Shown: piece after piece, positions 1-9,388 of the stretch | How positions within the stretch are numbered: the stretch's first letter is position 1 | How the letters are laid out: each line of letters begins with the position of its first letter | Notes under the pieces: model-generated | What the model saw: the letters and a program-made list of their open reading frames with translations, nothing else | Database searches by the model: none | What the model was told of the DNA's origin: nothing | Origin: JBMOUD01 sp049319665 | GTDB lineage: Bacteria > Pseudomonadota > Gammaproteobacteria > Enterobacterales > Enterobacteriaceae | DNA length: 64,000 nt | Reading direction: 5' to 3' | Assembly (NCBI RefSeq): GCF_049319665.1 | Contig: NZ_JBMOUD010000003.1 | Span: 310,001 to 374,000 of the forward strand | Program-made: the position numbers and the translations under genes

Positions 1-882
1 GGCTGTTGCGCCATAACCTTGTGCATGGCTGGTGACTAATGAGCAAATACGCTCTTCGAGCAGTTTTCTCACCCCAGCATCAAATGAGCGAATGGTGATC
101 TCCATATAGGCGGTATCAGGGATCACGTTTGAGGCATGTCCTGCGTGTAGCGTACCGACTGTGACCACTGCGGTTTGATTCGGGTCGATATTACGTGAGA
201 CAACAGATTGCAGCGCCATCACTAAACTACTGGCGACTAAAATCGGGTCAACGGCGAGCTGTGGACGTGCCGCATGCCCCCCTTTTCCTTGCACCGTAAT
301 CTTGGCCGTATCGCAGGCCGCCAAAAATGCGCCGTGGCGGAACATAATTTTACCAACCGGGTAACCGGGATGGTTATGCAACCCATAGATAGCATCGCAA
401 GGGAAACGCTCAAACAAATTATCGGCCAGCATCCGCTGTGCACCGCTATTAAAGCCAATCTCTTCTGCTGGTTGAAAAATCAAATGTACCGTACCGGAAA
501 AATGACGCGTGCGGGACAACTGTTCTGCTGCACCCAATAGCATTGCTGTATGCCCATCATGCCCACAAGCGTGCATGACGCCTTCAGTTTTGCTGGCATA
601 ACTCACACCGGATTGCTCAGTAATAGGCAACGCATCCATATCGGCACGAATGCCGATTGTGCGTCCGCCGGTACCTTGCTTGAGTGTCCCGACGACGCCG
701 AAGCCTCCTATACCCGTTGTCACTTCATAACCGAGGCTCAACAACTTGCTGGCAACAAACTTGGCTGTTTCGGCCTCGAGGTTGGAAAGTTCTGGATGTT
801 GGTGCAGATGTTGGCGGATTTCACGCAGCCCCGGTTCCAGATCGGCTACGTCAGCGAGGGTACAATGTTGGCTGTTGTTCAT
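1..882 (-). CDS. M20D-family amidohydrolase (N-acyl-amino-acid / hippurate hydrolase type), partial at left edge
   Basis: The reverse strand reads open from an ATG at 882 to the window edge, giving 294 residues without a stop. The C-terminal part lies outside. M20 metal ligands are visible: the HACGHDGHT motif near residue 100, the QPAEE glutamate pair, and the LHNHPGYP histidines. A lid/dimerisation domain follows (GKGGHAARP onward). Family members hydrolyse N-acyl amino acids or related amides in the cytosol with two divalent metals; the exact substrate cannot be read from the sequence. The start is supported because the conserved first helix (LREIRQHLHQHPELS) lies about 20 residues downstream. 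The gene is divergent from the WG-repeat pair. I see no frameshift in the visible part. The family is confident, the substrate is not. Confidence 0.88.
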   Translation of the reverse strand, partial: MNNSQHCTLADVADLEPGLREIRQHLHQHPELSNLEAETAKFVASKLLSLGYEVTTGIGGFGVVGTLKQGTGGRTIGIRADMDALPITEQSGVSYASKTEGVMHACGHDGHTAMLLGAAEQLSRTRHFSGTVHLIFQPAEEIGFNSGAQRMLADNLFERFPCDAIYGLHNHPGYPVGKIMFRHGAFLAACDTAKITVQGKGGHAARPQLAVDPILVASSLVMALQSVVSRNIDPNQTAVVTVGTLHAGHASNVIPDTAYMEITIRSFDAGVRKLLEERICSLVTSHAQGYGATA

Positions 883-1446
883 GTCGGGTAATCTACTTTG
901 TTGTTTACGTAAAATGTTTGAGCGTCTAAGTGAACTTAGCTATATAAGTTCGCTGGATGAGTAATGGAAGCTGCAAAACAGAATGCAGCGCATAAAGCAC
1001 AATGGCAATATCTTGGCCGCTTGGCTGAACAGCTTGGATTATCTTGCTAAATATCGGGCTAAAGTAAGGTGAGAATTTTTTTCAATAGAGAGTTGAGCGC
1101 AGTCTGTGGCGTGGCATCTGTCTGAATGGATTAATGGTGGCTAAAAAACACTCAGATGCTAACGTTAAAAGAGGTTCTACTCAGTGGTAATGGAGAAAGG
1201 CTGGATATTTGGACAGTGAAGTTGATGAGGATTGGGATATTTTAACGACAATTAAATGTATCTATCTGTTACGGCCTCATAAAGTAGCTGCTTTTTCTTC
1301 CACAAGCTGACACCCTATAAGACAATAGTAGTGAATTGAATATACCTTTAACTTTGCTGGTTAGTCGTGTTGATGCTGGCCGTAAGCAGAGAATTTTACC
1401 AGATTTGCACACCGCACACTCACATCACCTATCAAAAGGGAATCGG
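883..1446. other. Intergenic region between divergent genes
   Basis: This 564-base stretch separates the amidohydrolase start from the first WG-repeat gene and must hold both promoters. A 28-codon ORF at 964-1050 on the plus strand follows a weak GAG(T)A sequence but shows no recognisable family, so I do not call it a gene. No terminator-like hairpin or clear operator was found. Confidence 0.5.
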
Positions 1447-4236
1447 ATGATGTTTTCCGACACATTAAAAAATGCAATGAGTTATAGCGCGTTAGCCCTA
1501 GCTCTGAGTGCAACCTTTAGTTTATCAGCCCGTGCTGACCAGGCTTGGCAACAAGATTGTGGCAGTGCGAAAACCGCAGCCAATTGCCAGTTGCCTTTCC
1601 AGCAGGGGTTGGCTGCCGTGTTACTAGGAAGTACGCACGATGCTAAAGGATTATGGGGCTTTATTGAGCCTAGTGGCAAAATCGCCATCAGCCCAGCATT
1701 TTCGCAAGTAAGTAGCTTCGTTAATGGGCTGGCCGCAGCAAAGAAAAATGATCTCTACGGATATATCGACACTCAAGGCAATTGGGCAATTGAACCGCGT
1801 TTTAGTCGAGCTACGGATTTCAACGCACAGGGTACCGCACTGGTTGTAACGGACAGCCGCTTAGCGCTGATCGACCGTAAAGGTGCGATTATTAAGACCT
1901 TGCCATTTGCTGCTTCGCTCGATAGCGCCGGTTTTGTTAATGGCCAAGCGCTCGCCAGCGTACAGGTTCAAGTTTCACCAGCGTTATGGGATGCAAAAAC
2001 TGGCCGCTCGCTGGCGCTTCCTGATGACGTGATGAATATCGAACAACCCCAGTCTGGTTTGATCCCAGCACAAAAACGCGACAGTGCCGATAGCGGCTAT
2101 TGGGGGTATTTGGATGACAATGGCGAATGGGCTATTGACCCTATCAAATTAAAAACTCGTGATTTACCTATTCTAAATGGCGATGTTGTTGCGGTTAAGA
2201 ACAAGAATGATTGGGCCTTTTTCGACAAGCTTGGTGTGAGCTTGAATAAAGAACAATACAAGTCAGTACGCCCATTGCGCTCCGGCAGTTGGATAGTCAC
2301 AGATAGCAACAATAATCAGCAACTACTAGACAGTAAGTTATCGAAAATTCAGGATATTCCTGCTGAACTGACGGAGAGTTGGCAAGAGTGGGGCGACTGG
2401 CTGATTGGGCACAGCGCCAAAGGTGTTGTTTTGGTTGGTGCGGACAATCAAATAATTACCCTCAAAGTCAACAAGCCGACCTTACTACAGCAAAATGGCC
2501 ACCTGTGGGTGCTGCAAGGCGCTAACGATAAATCCCCTGAGCTAGTACAAATCTATGATAACCATGGCGTTGGTTTGCTGACCGATACCACGTTAAAGGC
2601 GCTGCATGAATATAATATTCAGCCGCTAGCTAATGCGTTATCTGCAACAGACAATAACCAGCCTGCATTCAATCAAGCATCACCGGAAACGGCGGTGCAA
2701 TTACCTTGGGCAATATTAACGCCGACTGATACTAAAAAAACACCGGCAATACTCAACGCTCAAGGGGCGATATTCTCTGATCCGCAATGGTCGGCGATTG
2801 ATGCACAAGTGCATCAGGCTCCGTTACTTGTCCAGACTGAAAATGGCATGACGGGGGCAGTCGATGCCAATGGACAGTGGATTATTCAGCCCCAATTCAA
2901 AACGATCGCGCCATTTGATGGCAATTACACTTGGGCGACACAAGTTGAAAATAATATACCTATTCGCCGCCTGATTGACCGTAGTGGCAATGTCGTTGAT
3001 GTACCGACCCGCGTTCTACAAACAAGCCAGGCGATATCCGGTGATATTCTGCTGACCGCCGAAGGTGAAAATAATGCGCGTCGCTGGGGGCTGTGGGACA
3101 TTAACAGCAAGCGCGCTAAACCCGTGCCAGTGTTGACGGAAATAGAGCCTTTCCAGCAAGGCTATGCGCTAGCGAAAAGCCCTGCCGGTTGGGGCGTGCT
3201 GCAACAGGATGGTAATTGGGCTATTGCCCCAGACACCGCGCGGACAGGAAAGCCTGAACCCGTCGGTGCCGGTATATTTGTGATTGCCGATAACGAGCCA
3301 CAAAATGTTAGTGACAGGGCCAGTGCCCGCTATCACTTATTTGATGCGGCAAGCGGCCAAATAATTTCTCCAGATTTATTAGATAAGCCACAAAATGTCG
3401 GTCAAGACCACTGGTTAGTTAGTCTGACGGCGGGCGGCACCGCATTGTTGGATAGCGATGGGCGTGCAGTGCTGAGCAAACAAATTGTTCCCGCAACGAC
3501 GCAGATTAAAGGCAATCGTGTATTGCTCAAATTTGGTGCGCAATATGGTGCCATCGATAGTCAAGGCCAATGGCAAATTCACCCTCTTTACTCCAGTGAA
3601 CTCGATTTTGTTGCTCCACTCAACTGGGCAAGTGTTGTGAGCGATAAACGTATTGCACTGATTGACGATCGCGGCGCACAGCCATTGCCAGATATGGACG
3701 ATGCACAGCCTTTAGCCTCAATGCCGCTAATCACGATGAATGATGACACTACCGGTGAAACGGTGCTTTATGATTCCGATGCCCAGGAAATTCAACGCTA
3801 CCCAGGGTTGAGCAGCATTATTGCCAGCCGGGCCAGCGAAGATCGCGTGCCGCTGCGTGGTGATAATGGCTTATACGGTTTTATTGATGCCAAAGGGAAA
3901 AAAGTCATTGGGCCTTATTTCAATTATGTTAGCGCGATGAAAGAAGGGCGCGCTCAGGCAGTGAAACAAGATAATTACGGCAGCCTGGTCGGGTATATCG
4001 ACGCGACTGGCCGTTATGCGATTGCTCCTGGCTATGACTGGGGAAGTGATTTTAGCGAAAAACGCGCTTGGGTCAGCGCTAAAGGTCAGGTGCAGTTGAT
4101 CAATCAAGAGGGTACGATACAAGCTAAAGTGGTCGTGCGTTGCAATCAACGCATTGTGATCGGGGCGGATAATCATCCCCTTTGGCCAGCGAAAGTACCT
4201 ACTTGTGCAGCAACTCCGGCTGGAGGGAACCAATGA
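1447..4236 (+). CDS. Secreted WG-repeat protein, first of a tandem pair
   Basis: This protein of 929 residues has a signal peptide ending near ARA-DQAW. At least eight WG/KWG-type repeats follow (pattern WGFID..G.W.I.P.F), for example at LWGFIEPSGKIAISP near the N terminus and LVGYIDATGRYAIAP near the C terminus. WG repeats form beta-rich repeat folds in secreted or surface proteins of mostly unknown function. The start at 1447 is chosen because AAGGG lies just upstream and the signal peptide then begins normally; a 37-codon upstream extension is open but lacks these. There are exactly four cysteines, two just after the signal peptide and two at the C terminus (RCNQR...KVPTC). It overlaps the next gene by four bases (ATGA), so the two are probably translated together. 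The periplasmic or exported location is inferred. Function unknown. Confidence 0.9.
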   Translation: MMFSDTLKNAMSYSALALALSATFSLSARADQAWQQDCGSAKTAANCQLPFQQGLAAVLLGSTHDAKGLWGFIEPSGKIAISPAFSQVSSFVNGLAAAKKNDLYGYIDTQGNWAIEPRFSRATDFNAQGTALVVTDSRLALIDRKGAIIKTLPFAASLDSAGFVNGQALASVQVQVSPALWDAKTGRSLALPDDVMNIEQPQSGLIPAQKRDSADSGYWGYLDDNGEWAIDPIKLKTRDLPILNGDVVAVKNKNDWAFFDKLGVSLNKEQYKSVRPLRSGSWIVTDSNNNQQLLDSKLSKIQDIPAELTESWQEWGDWLIGHSAKGVVLVGADNQIITLKVNKPTLLQQNGHLWVLQGANDKSPELVQIYDNHGVGLLTDTTLKALHEYNIQPLANALSATDNNQPAFNQASPETAVQLPWAILTPTDTKKTPAILNAQGAIFSDPQWSAIDAQVHQAPLLVQTENGMTGAVDANGQWIIQPQFKTIAPFDGNYTWATQVENNIPIRRLIDRSGNVVDVPTRVLQTSQAISGDILLTAEGENNARRWGLWDINSKRAKPVPVLTEIEPFQQGYALAKSPAGWGVLQQDGNWAIAPDTARTGKPEPVGAGIFVIADNEPQNVSDRASARYHLFDAASGQIISPDLLDKPQNVGQDHWLVSLTAGGTALLDSDGRAVLSKQIVPATTQIKGNRVLLKFGAQYGAIDSQGQWQIHPLYSSELDFVAPLNWASVVSDKRIALIDDRGAQPLPDMDDAQPLASMPLITMNDDTTGETVLYDSDAQEIQRYPGLSSIIASRASEDRVPLRGDNGLYGFIDAKGKKVIGPYFNYVSAMKEGRAQAVKQDNYGSLVGYIDATGRYAIAPGYDWGSDFSEKRAWVSAKGQVQLINQEGTIQAKVVVRCNQRIVIGADNHPLWPAKVPTCAATPAGGNQ

Positions 4237-7121
4237 GTCGAGTTACACGCCCATTAAATTTAGCGATTCGCTTTGCTCTGCAGGCTGGCGGCATTTTTAG
4301 TGCTTTAGCATTGAGTCATTCTGCTTGGGCGGAAACGGCTCCGTGCTTTATCAAACAACCTAATGACGTGGCTGAGCAGCAAATACGGATGGCGCTGCCG
4401 ATGACGCAGAGTCTTTGCATTCGTGATGTGCATGAAGGCCGTGCTGCTGTGTTATTACCGGACGCTAATCTTGCGATTGATGATGTAGCCTTGACAAAGG
4501 GGTTAAGCGCCCATCGCTGGGGCTTTTTAGACAATCGTGGTCAGTTAGTGATTAAACCAACGTTTGAGCAAGTGGGTGATTTCCATTATGCGCTGGCCGC
4601 GGCGATGCAAAATGGCAAATGGGGATTCATTGATACCACCGGAAATTGGGTTATTCAGCCCGTTTTTGATGAGGTTCAACCTTTTACCCAAGCCGAGCTG
4701 ACGGTAGCCACTCGCGATAATAAAATCGAGGTGATTAACCGCAAAGGCGAGGCCATCGGCCAGCCGCTAGACGAACTGGTTGATGATGCACAGGTTAGTG
4801 ATGGCAATCCGGTGCGTTTGCGCTTGAGCTATAAAACGGTGCTGCTTTCACCTGATGGCCGCCGCCATGTGGCGAGCGATAAAATGGAAATCATCCAGCC
4901 CTTTACTAACCAAGGTTTATTTATCGCCCGCGATGCCGATAAAGGTTATGGCATTGCTGATGATGAGCTCGCTTGGCATGTTCAGCCACAATTTAGCGCG
5001 ATGACATTGAGCAATGTAAACCCAAGTCTGGTGCTCGCCAAAAGCAGCGACGGTATGACATTAATCAGAGCCGACGGCTCGGTTGTTGATCAAAAATATC
5101 AATCGGTTACGCCATTAAACGGCCAGTTCTGGCTAGCAAAAACGGCAGATAAAACCATGTTGCTCGACAATAATGCTGCGCCGATTAGCTCACTCAACGA
5201 AAGCCAGGCTGCAGGGCTAAGCGCACAGGGCGATTTTCTGTTGGACTCGAGTGGCAAAGAGACGCTTAGCATCTATGTCGCAGGGCGAAAACAACCGCTA
5301 ACGCTGCCAGCAGGTAGCAAACTCTATCAAGTGATTGATGGTTATTTACTTACTCAGCACGACGACGAGAATAAAGTGAATGCCATTATTACTCAGTCTG
5401 CAGCGATGATTGGCGGCGCGCAGGCCGTAGGTTGGTTGGCGCAAATTAGTCAGGCAGAAACGATTGATGGGCGTTTGTGGCTGCGTGATAAAGAGGGCAA
5501 GCTACTCAATATTGTTGATGCGAAAGGTAAAGCATTATTGAGTCAGAAAACCCTGAATACCTTGGTCGGATATCATATCCAGCCGTTAATTTCCGTTCAC
5601 GATAATAGCGCTAGTGCTCCATTAGCATTGATTCGCCCGAGTGAAGGAAGCGAGAAAACCGGAGCCGGTTTTGTACGAGCCGACGGCAGTGTGCAACTGG
5701 AAGACAAATGGCAAGATATCCAACCGGCGGATAACAGTGAAAATGTTGCCGGCGGGTTAGCGCAACACTTTATCGTAAAAAGCGTACAAGGCACCGGTAT
5801 CGTTGATGCCCAAGGCAAAACGCTAATGCCTCTGACGCAAGATAATATCGCGCCTTTCGTACATGGCTATGCTTTTGATTACCTTGATGGCAAGTTGAGT
5901 GTCATTGATGTCAGTGGTAAGCATTTTGCTCTGCCAGATTTCTTCGAGCTGGAATCTATTGGTGACGGTTGGTTCCGCTATCGTGAAACGGCAGCTGATG
6001 GGGCGTTGTGGGGGATTTATGATGTCCTGACACAAAAAACCATCGTTGCGCCAACTTATCAATCGGTCGGGAGTTATGCCAACGGATTAGCGGATGTTCA
6101 ATTGCCTGATGGGCTATGGGGCATGCTCGATCAGCAGGGGAAGCTGCTCACTGATGCAAAATATGCGGGTATCAGACGTATTAATTCAACACTGTGGAAA
6201 GGTACCTTACCGGTCGCCTCGTCCGAAAATCAATCTACGGTTCCCGCTTCGCAGCTGCAATCTGAGCTTCTTGGCAACGATGGTAAGGTCCGTATTGGCT
6301 TAACTAACGGGCTGATGGTTACGCAGTTTAATGATGGCCGTCTACTGGCTACGTTAGGAGAAGGCCAATCCTGGTTGCTCAATTCACAGGGCAATGTCGA
6401 ATTGCACGAGCAGCAGACCAAGATCACTGCCGTCGGCAATTGGGTGAAGTTGTCTCGCCAGCCGCAGGAAGGCTACCTTAATGCGCAGGGTAACTGGCAA
6501 ATTCCATTAACGAGTAGTCAAGGTTCCGCCTTTGTTAATGGACGCGCGTTGCGTACAACGAGTACAGGTACCGAGCTGATTGATGACAAAGGTACACAGC
6601 TGGCGACATTACCTGCGGGTCAATGGTATTGGCCGTTAGCTAGCGATATGGCTATTGCTTACGATAATCAGCCGAGTGGCATGACGACTCGTTATGTTGA
6701 TAGCAGCGGTAAGCCGACCTTGACTGTACAAGGTGAGGGCAGCCGTATGCTGGCAGGAAAAGCGGTGCTTACTCGTGCAGATGGCAGCAAAACCTGGATT
6801 GACACGCAGGGCCACCCTATGACTAACGTCAATTATGCTGATTTGGGGGTAGCTTCTGAAGGTTTAGCTTTTGCCGAAGTGGGTAATCATTACGGCTATC
6901 TCGATGCTAATGGTAACTTTGTTATTCCACCGGTATTTAGGGCTGTTTCTGCCTTTGATCACGGTATGGCGACGGTATCTACCAGTAATACATCAATGCT
7001 TATTGATAGTAGCGGTAAACTGCTGGCTCGCGTGGATAACGAGTGTGGCGTTAGAGTATTATATAACGCAGGAAGCCAGCGTTTGTGGCCGGAGAAAATG
7101 CCGGTGCAATGCCATGAGTAA
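4233..7121 (+). CDS. Secreted WG-repeat protein, second of a tandem pair
   Basis: This is a 962-residue paralogue of the preceding protein. It has a signal peptide ending near AWA-ETAP and WG-type repeats such as RWGFLDNRGQLVIKP, KWGFIDTTGNWVIQP and HYGYLDANGNFVIPP. Collinear landmarks shared with its neighbour include AAVLL after the N-terminal cysteines, a Y.IQPL segment in the middle, and a C-terminal C...LWP.K.P..C motif. It too has exactly four cysteines. The start at 4233 has GGAGG eight bases upstream and overlaps the first gene's stop codon, indicating translational coupling. A strong terminator follows at 7149. I infer a two-gene operon that arose by tandem duplication and encodes a paired exported system. 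No catalytic motif is visible, and I do not assign a function. Confidence 0.9.
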   Translation: MSRVTRPLNLAIRFALQAGGIFSALALSHSAWAETAPCFIKQPNDVAEQQIRMALPMTQSLCIRDVHEGRAAVLLPDANLAIDDVALTKGLSAHRWGFLDNRGQLVIKPTFEQVGDFHYALAAAMQNGKWGFIDTTGNWVIQPVFDEVQPFTQAELTVATRDNKIEVINRKGEAIGQPLDELVDDAQVSDGNPVRLRLSYKTVLLSPDGRRHVASDKMEIIQPFTNQGLFIARDADKGYGIADDELAWHVQPQFSAMTLSNVNPSLVLAKSSDGMTLIRADGSVVDQKYQSVTPLNGQFWLAKTADKTMLLDNNAAPISSLNESQAAGLSAQGDFLLDSSGKETLSIYVAGRKQPLTLPAGSKLYQVIDGYLLTQHDDENKVNAIITQSAAMIGGAQAVGWLAQISQAETIDGRLWLRDKEGKLLNIVDAKGKALLSQKTLNTLVGYHIQPLISVHDNSASAPLALIRPSEGSEKTGAGFVRADGSVQLEDKWQDIQPADNSENVAGGLAQHFIVKSVQGTGIVDAQGKTLMPLTQDNIAPFVHGYAFDYLDGKLSVIDVSGKHFALPDFFELESIGDGWFRYRETAADGALWGIYDVLTQKTIVAPTYQSVGSYANGLADVQLPDGLWGMLDQQGKLLTDAKYAGIRRINSTLWKGTLPVASSENQSTVPASQLQSELLGNDGKVRIGLTNGLMVTQFNDGRLLATLGEGQSWLLNSQGNVELHEQQTKITAVGNWVKLSRQPQEGYLNAQGNWQIPLTSSQGSAFVNGRALRTTSTGTELIDDKGTQLATLPAGQWYWPLASDMAIAYDNQPSGMTTRYVDSSGKPTLTVQGEGSRMLAGKAVLTRADGSKTWIDTQGHPMTNVNYADLGVASEGLAFAEVGNHYGYLDANGNFVIPPVFRAVSAFDHGMATVSTSNTSMLIDSSGKLLARVDNECGVRVLYNAGSQRLWPEKMPVQCHE

Positions 7122-7148
7122 TTAGTCTTATTGGTTCAAGATAGAAAA

Positions 7149-7178
7149 GCCGCTCAGTTCATCATGAGCGGCTTTTTT
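7149..7178 (+). terminator. Rho-independent terminator after the WG-repeat pair
   Basis: A GCCGCTCA / TGAGCGGC stem with an eight-base loop is followed by six Ts. It ends the two-gene WG-repeat transcript. Confidence 0.88.
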
Positions 7179-7459
7179 AATGGCAAGCGATTGATACTCA
7201 CGTAAAGTCACGGATAAATTTAGGCTGGTATCCTGTCCAAAGCGGGGCGTTAGTATCTCGTTGTTGCCCATTTCTCATCACAGTCTTGGCCTGTGGTGAC
7301 AACAAAATTTGCTGCTTTATTCATCCCTCCTTAATAAATTCTATATTTTCATTAAGTTATAGTTTTGCTCATCACTTCTCTTCTGAAACTACCCGCTGGT
7401 GGCTATCTGGCATTGTTATTGCTTGATAATCGCTATCATGATGTTCAGGAGATTCGTTT
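7179..7459. other. Intergenic region before the MFS transporter
   Basis: No gene is visible in this AT-leaning stretch. A small CACAG/CTGTG hairpin occurs near 7276-7292. The promoter of the transporter is expected here, but no confident -35/-10 pair stands out. Confidence 0.4.
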
Positions 7460-8806
7460 ATGCACACTTCACTTCCCGATAGCCGCTATCGTTACCGCAT
7501 TTTTGCCATGATGTTTTTCATTGCGCTGATTAACTATATCGATCGTGGTGCGTTGTCATTTGCTGCGAATGATATTTCCCGAGAATTCAGTTTTAACAAA
7601 GCACAGCTAGGCCAGGTTCTGGGCTATTTTGGTTTCGGCTATCTGTTTGGATCGCTATGCGGTGGCTTTCTTTCTGATCGTATCGGTAGCAAAAAAGTAT
7701 GGTTGATGGCGGGGATCCTTTGGTCACTGCTGGAGATGGCAACGGCTTGGGCCGGGCAAGTGGGAATGGCGCTATTTGGCGGTTCGGCAATTTTAGGATT
7801 CGCAGCGCTACGTATCTTGTTTGGTTTTGTTGAAGGGCCAACTTATGCGCTAATGAATAAGACCAATTCCGTTTGGGCACCGCGCAAAGAGCGTGGGTTC
7901 TCTCTGGGAATTGGATTGCTGAGTACTCAAGTCGGGGCAATGTTAACTGCACCTATCGCTGTAGGTTTGCTGCTGCTGACCCACGATTGGCGCAGTATGT
8001 TTATCGTGCTGGGTTTGTGTTCATTGATTGCCATCGTAGCGTTCGGCTGTTTCTTTACCGATACGCCGGAACAGCATCCGCGGGTCAATGCGAGCGAGTT
8101 GGCGATTATACGTGCAGATCAGCAGCCAGAAATGCCACAGAAGCCGCTGTCGTGGCGCGTGTTTTTCACGAACCGAACTTTGGTGCTTAATGCGCTGGGT
8201 TATTTCTCGTTTCTGTACGTGACTTTTGTGTTGGTGAGCTGGGGACCAAAATATTTACAGGATACTTTTAACTATAATCTGCAATCGCTGTGGTATATCG
8301 CCATGATCCCGTGGAGCGGTGCTTGTTTCACTGTGTTGCTTGGCGGACGCATTACCGATGCTCTGCTTAAACGTTTTAATAATCTGCGGCTGGCTCGCAA
8401 CTTGTTTGCTGCGGTGACGCTACTGCTCACCGCGACCTGTTTTATGCTGATCCCTTATATGCGGTCACCCACTGAAATCATTCTGTTGATGACGCTGGGC
8501 AATGCGCTAAATGCCTTGGTCAATAATATCTATTGGTCAGTAGTTATTGATGTGACGCCGAAATCCTCAGTGGGGACATTCAGCGGTATGACGCTGGCGA
8601 TTGCGAATGTCGCTTCGATCAGTGCGCCAATACTTAGCGGTTGGTTAGCACAATATCATGGTTACGGCGCCATGTTCTCTGCGACGGCGTTAGTGTCGTT
8701 TTGCAGCATGTTATGTATGGCATTTTTGCAGCCAGAGAAAAAAATTATACAAAATGATTCGCCGGTTGAGTCATCTTATGTTGTGCCTAACGGCGTGAAA
8801 GTATAA
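7460..8806 (+). CDS. MFS transporter, ACS (anion:cation symporter) type
   Basis: This 448-residue protein has about twelve hydrophobic segments. The first helix carries the NYIDRGALSFA sequence typical of the ACS/phthalate-permease branch of the major facilitator superfamily, followed by the MFS signature GFLSDRIGSKK between helices 2 and 3. ACS members import organic anions such as hexuronates, galactonate or related sugar acids with protons across the inner membrane; the substrate here is not determinable. The start is backed by AGGAGA upstream. It is a single gene with no linked catabolic genes on the same strand, so context gives no substrate hint. Family assignment is strong; the exact role is open. 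Confidence 0.87.
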   Translation: MHTSLPDSRYRYRIFAMMFFIALINYIDRGALSFAANDISREFSFNKAQLGQVLGYFGFGYLFGSLCGGFLSDRIGSKKVWLMAGILWSLLEMATAWAGQVGMALFGGSAILGFAALRILFGFVEGPTYALMNKTNSVWAPRKERGFSLGIGLLSTQVGAMLTAPIAVGLLLLTHDWRSMFIVLGLCSLIAIVAFGCFFTDTPEQHPRVNASELAIIRADQQPEMPQKPLSWRVFFTNRTLVLNALGYFSFLYVTFVLVSWGPKYLQDTFNYNLQSLWYIAMIPWSGACFTVLLGGRITDALLKRFNNLRLARNLFAAVTLLLTATCFMLIPYMRSPTEIILLMTLGNALNALVNNIYWSVVIDVTPKSSVGTFSGMTLAIANVASISAPILSGWLAQYHGYGAMFSATALVSFCSMLCMAFLQPEKKIIQNDSPVESSYVVPNGVKV

Positions 8807-8917
8807 TCATGGAATGTTGATATTCAGACTTGCTTAATCTCGCACACAAAACTTGTTTATCCGTGTTAATGTTTATTGATAACCACCTGTGAGTACTATC
8901 AATTAAAAGGATAAATT

Positions 8918-9310
8918 ATGATCCCTCAGATCCCACAAAAGTATAAGGCCGCGGAGCGTTGGTCTTTTGGTGACAACGAGGCGCAGGCCGATGAATTGGC
9001 TCAACGAGTGATTGCGGGGGTTAAAACCGCAACCTGTGCCAATCTTGATGATGAAGGTGAACCAGAGCCTGGAGAGATTTTTGTGGTCGTGGATGGGCGT
9101 AACAACCCCGTTTGCGCTGTACAGTTGACCGAGGTGAAGCAAGTCGCTTTTGACTTGGTTTCTGAACAGCATGCCTGGGAAGAAGGGGAAGGTGACCGCA
9201 CATTGGCGTCATGGCGTCGTGAGCATCAACGCTTTTTTGAAGCCTACGACATGTTTGCCCCTGATATGCCGCTATTGTTGATGAAATTTAAATTGGTTGA
9301 AACCTTCTAA
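8918..9310 (+). CDS. ASCH-domain protein
   Basis: The protein is 130 residues long and consists of essentially one ASCH domain. The motif GVKTATC (residues 32-38) and the later EEGEGDRTLASWR segment match the G-x-K-x-(S/T) loop and the EGDRS..W helix of the larger ASCH proteins. The ASCH fold is PUA-like and is predicted to bind RNA; some bacterial members cleave RNA or hydrolyse modified cytidines. Which applies here is unknown. The start is preceded by AAAAGGATAA. It has its own upstream gap and lies 78 bases before a C39-like gene, so co-transcription is possible but not shown. Confidence 0.82.
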   Translation: MIPQIPQKYKAAERWSFGDNEAQADELAQRVIAGVKTATCANLDDEGEPEPGEIFVVVDGRNNPVCAVQLTEVKQVAFDLVSEQHAWEEGEGDRTLASWRREHQRFFEAYDMFAPDMPLLLMKFKLVETF

Positions 9311-9388
9311 TACCTTATAGGCCGCTGGAGATGATATCTCGGCGGCCTAACAGTTTTGTCGATCATGCCGAGTCATCAAGAGAATTCC

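Noticed and set aside
274..891. Plus-strand ORFs at 274-540 and 550-891
   Set aside because: They are antisense to the amidohydrolase, whose reverse-strand reading frame has clear M20 motifs and is open to the window edge.
964..1050. 28-codon ORF between the amidohydrolase and the WG pair
   Set aside because: Weak ribosome site, no recognisable similarity and no supporting structure.
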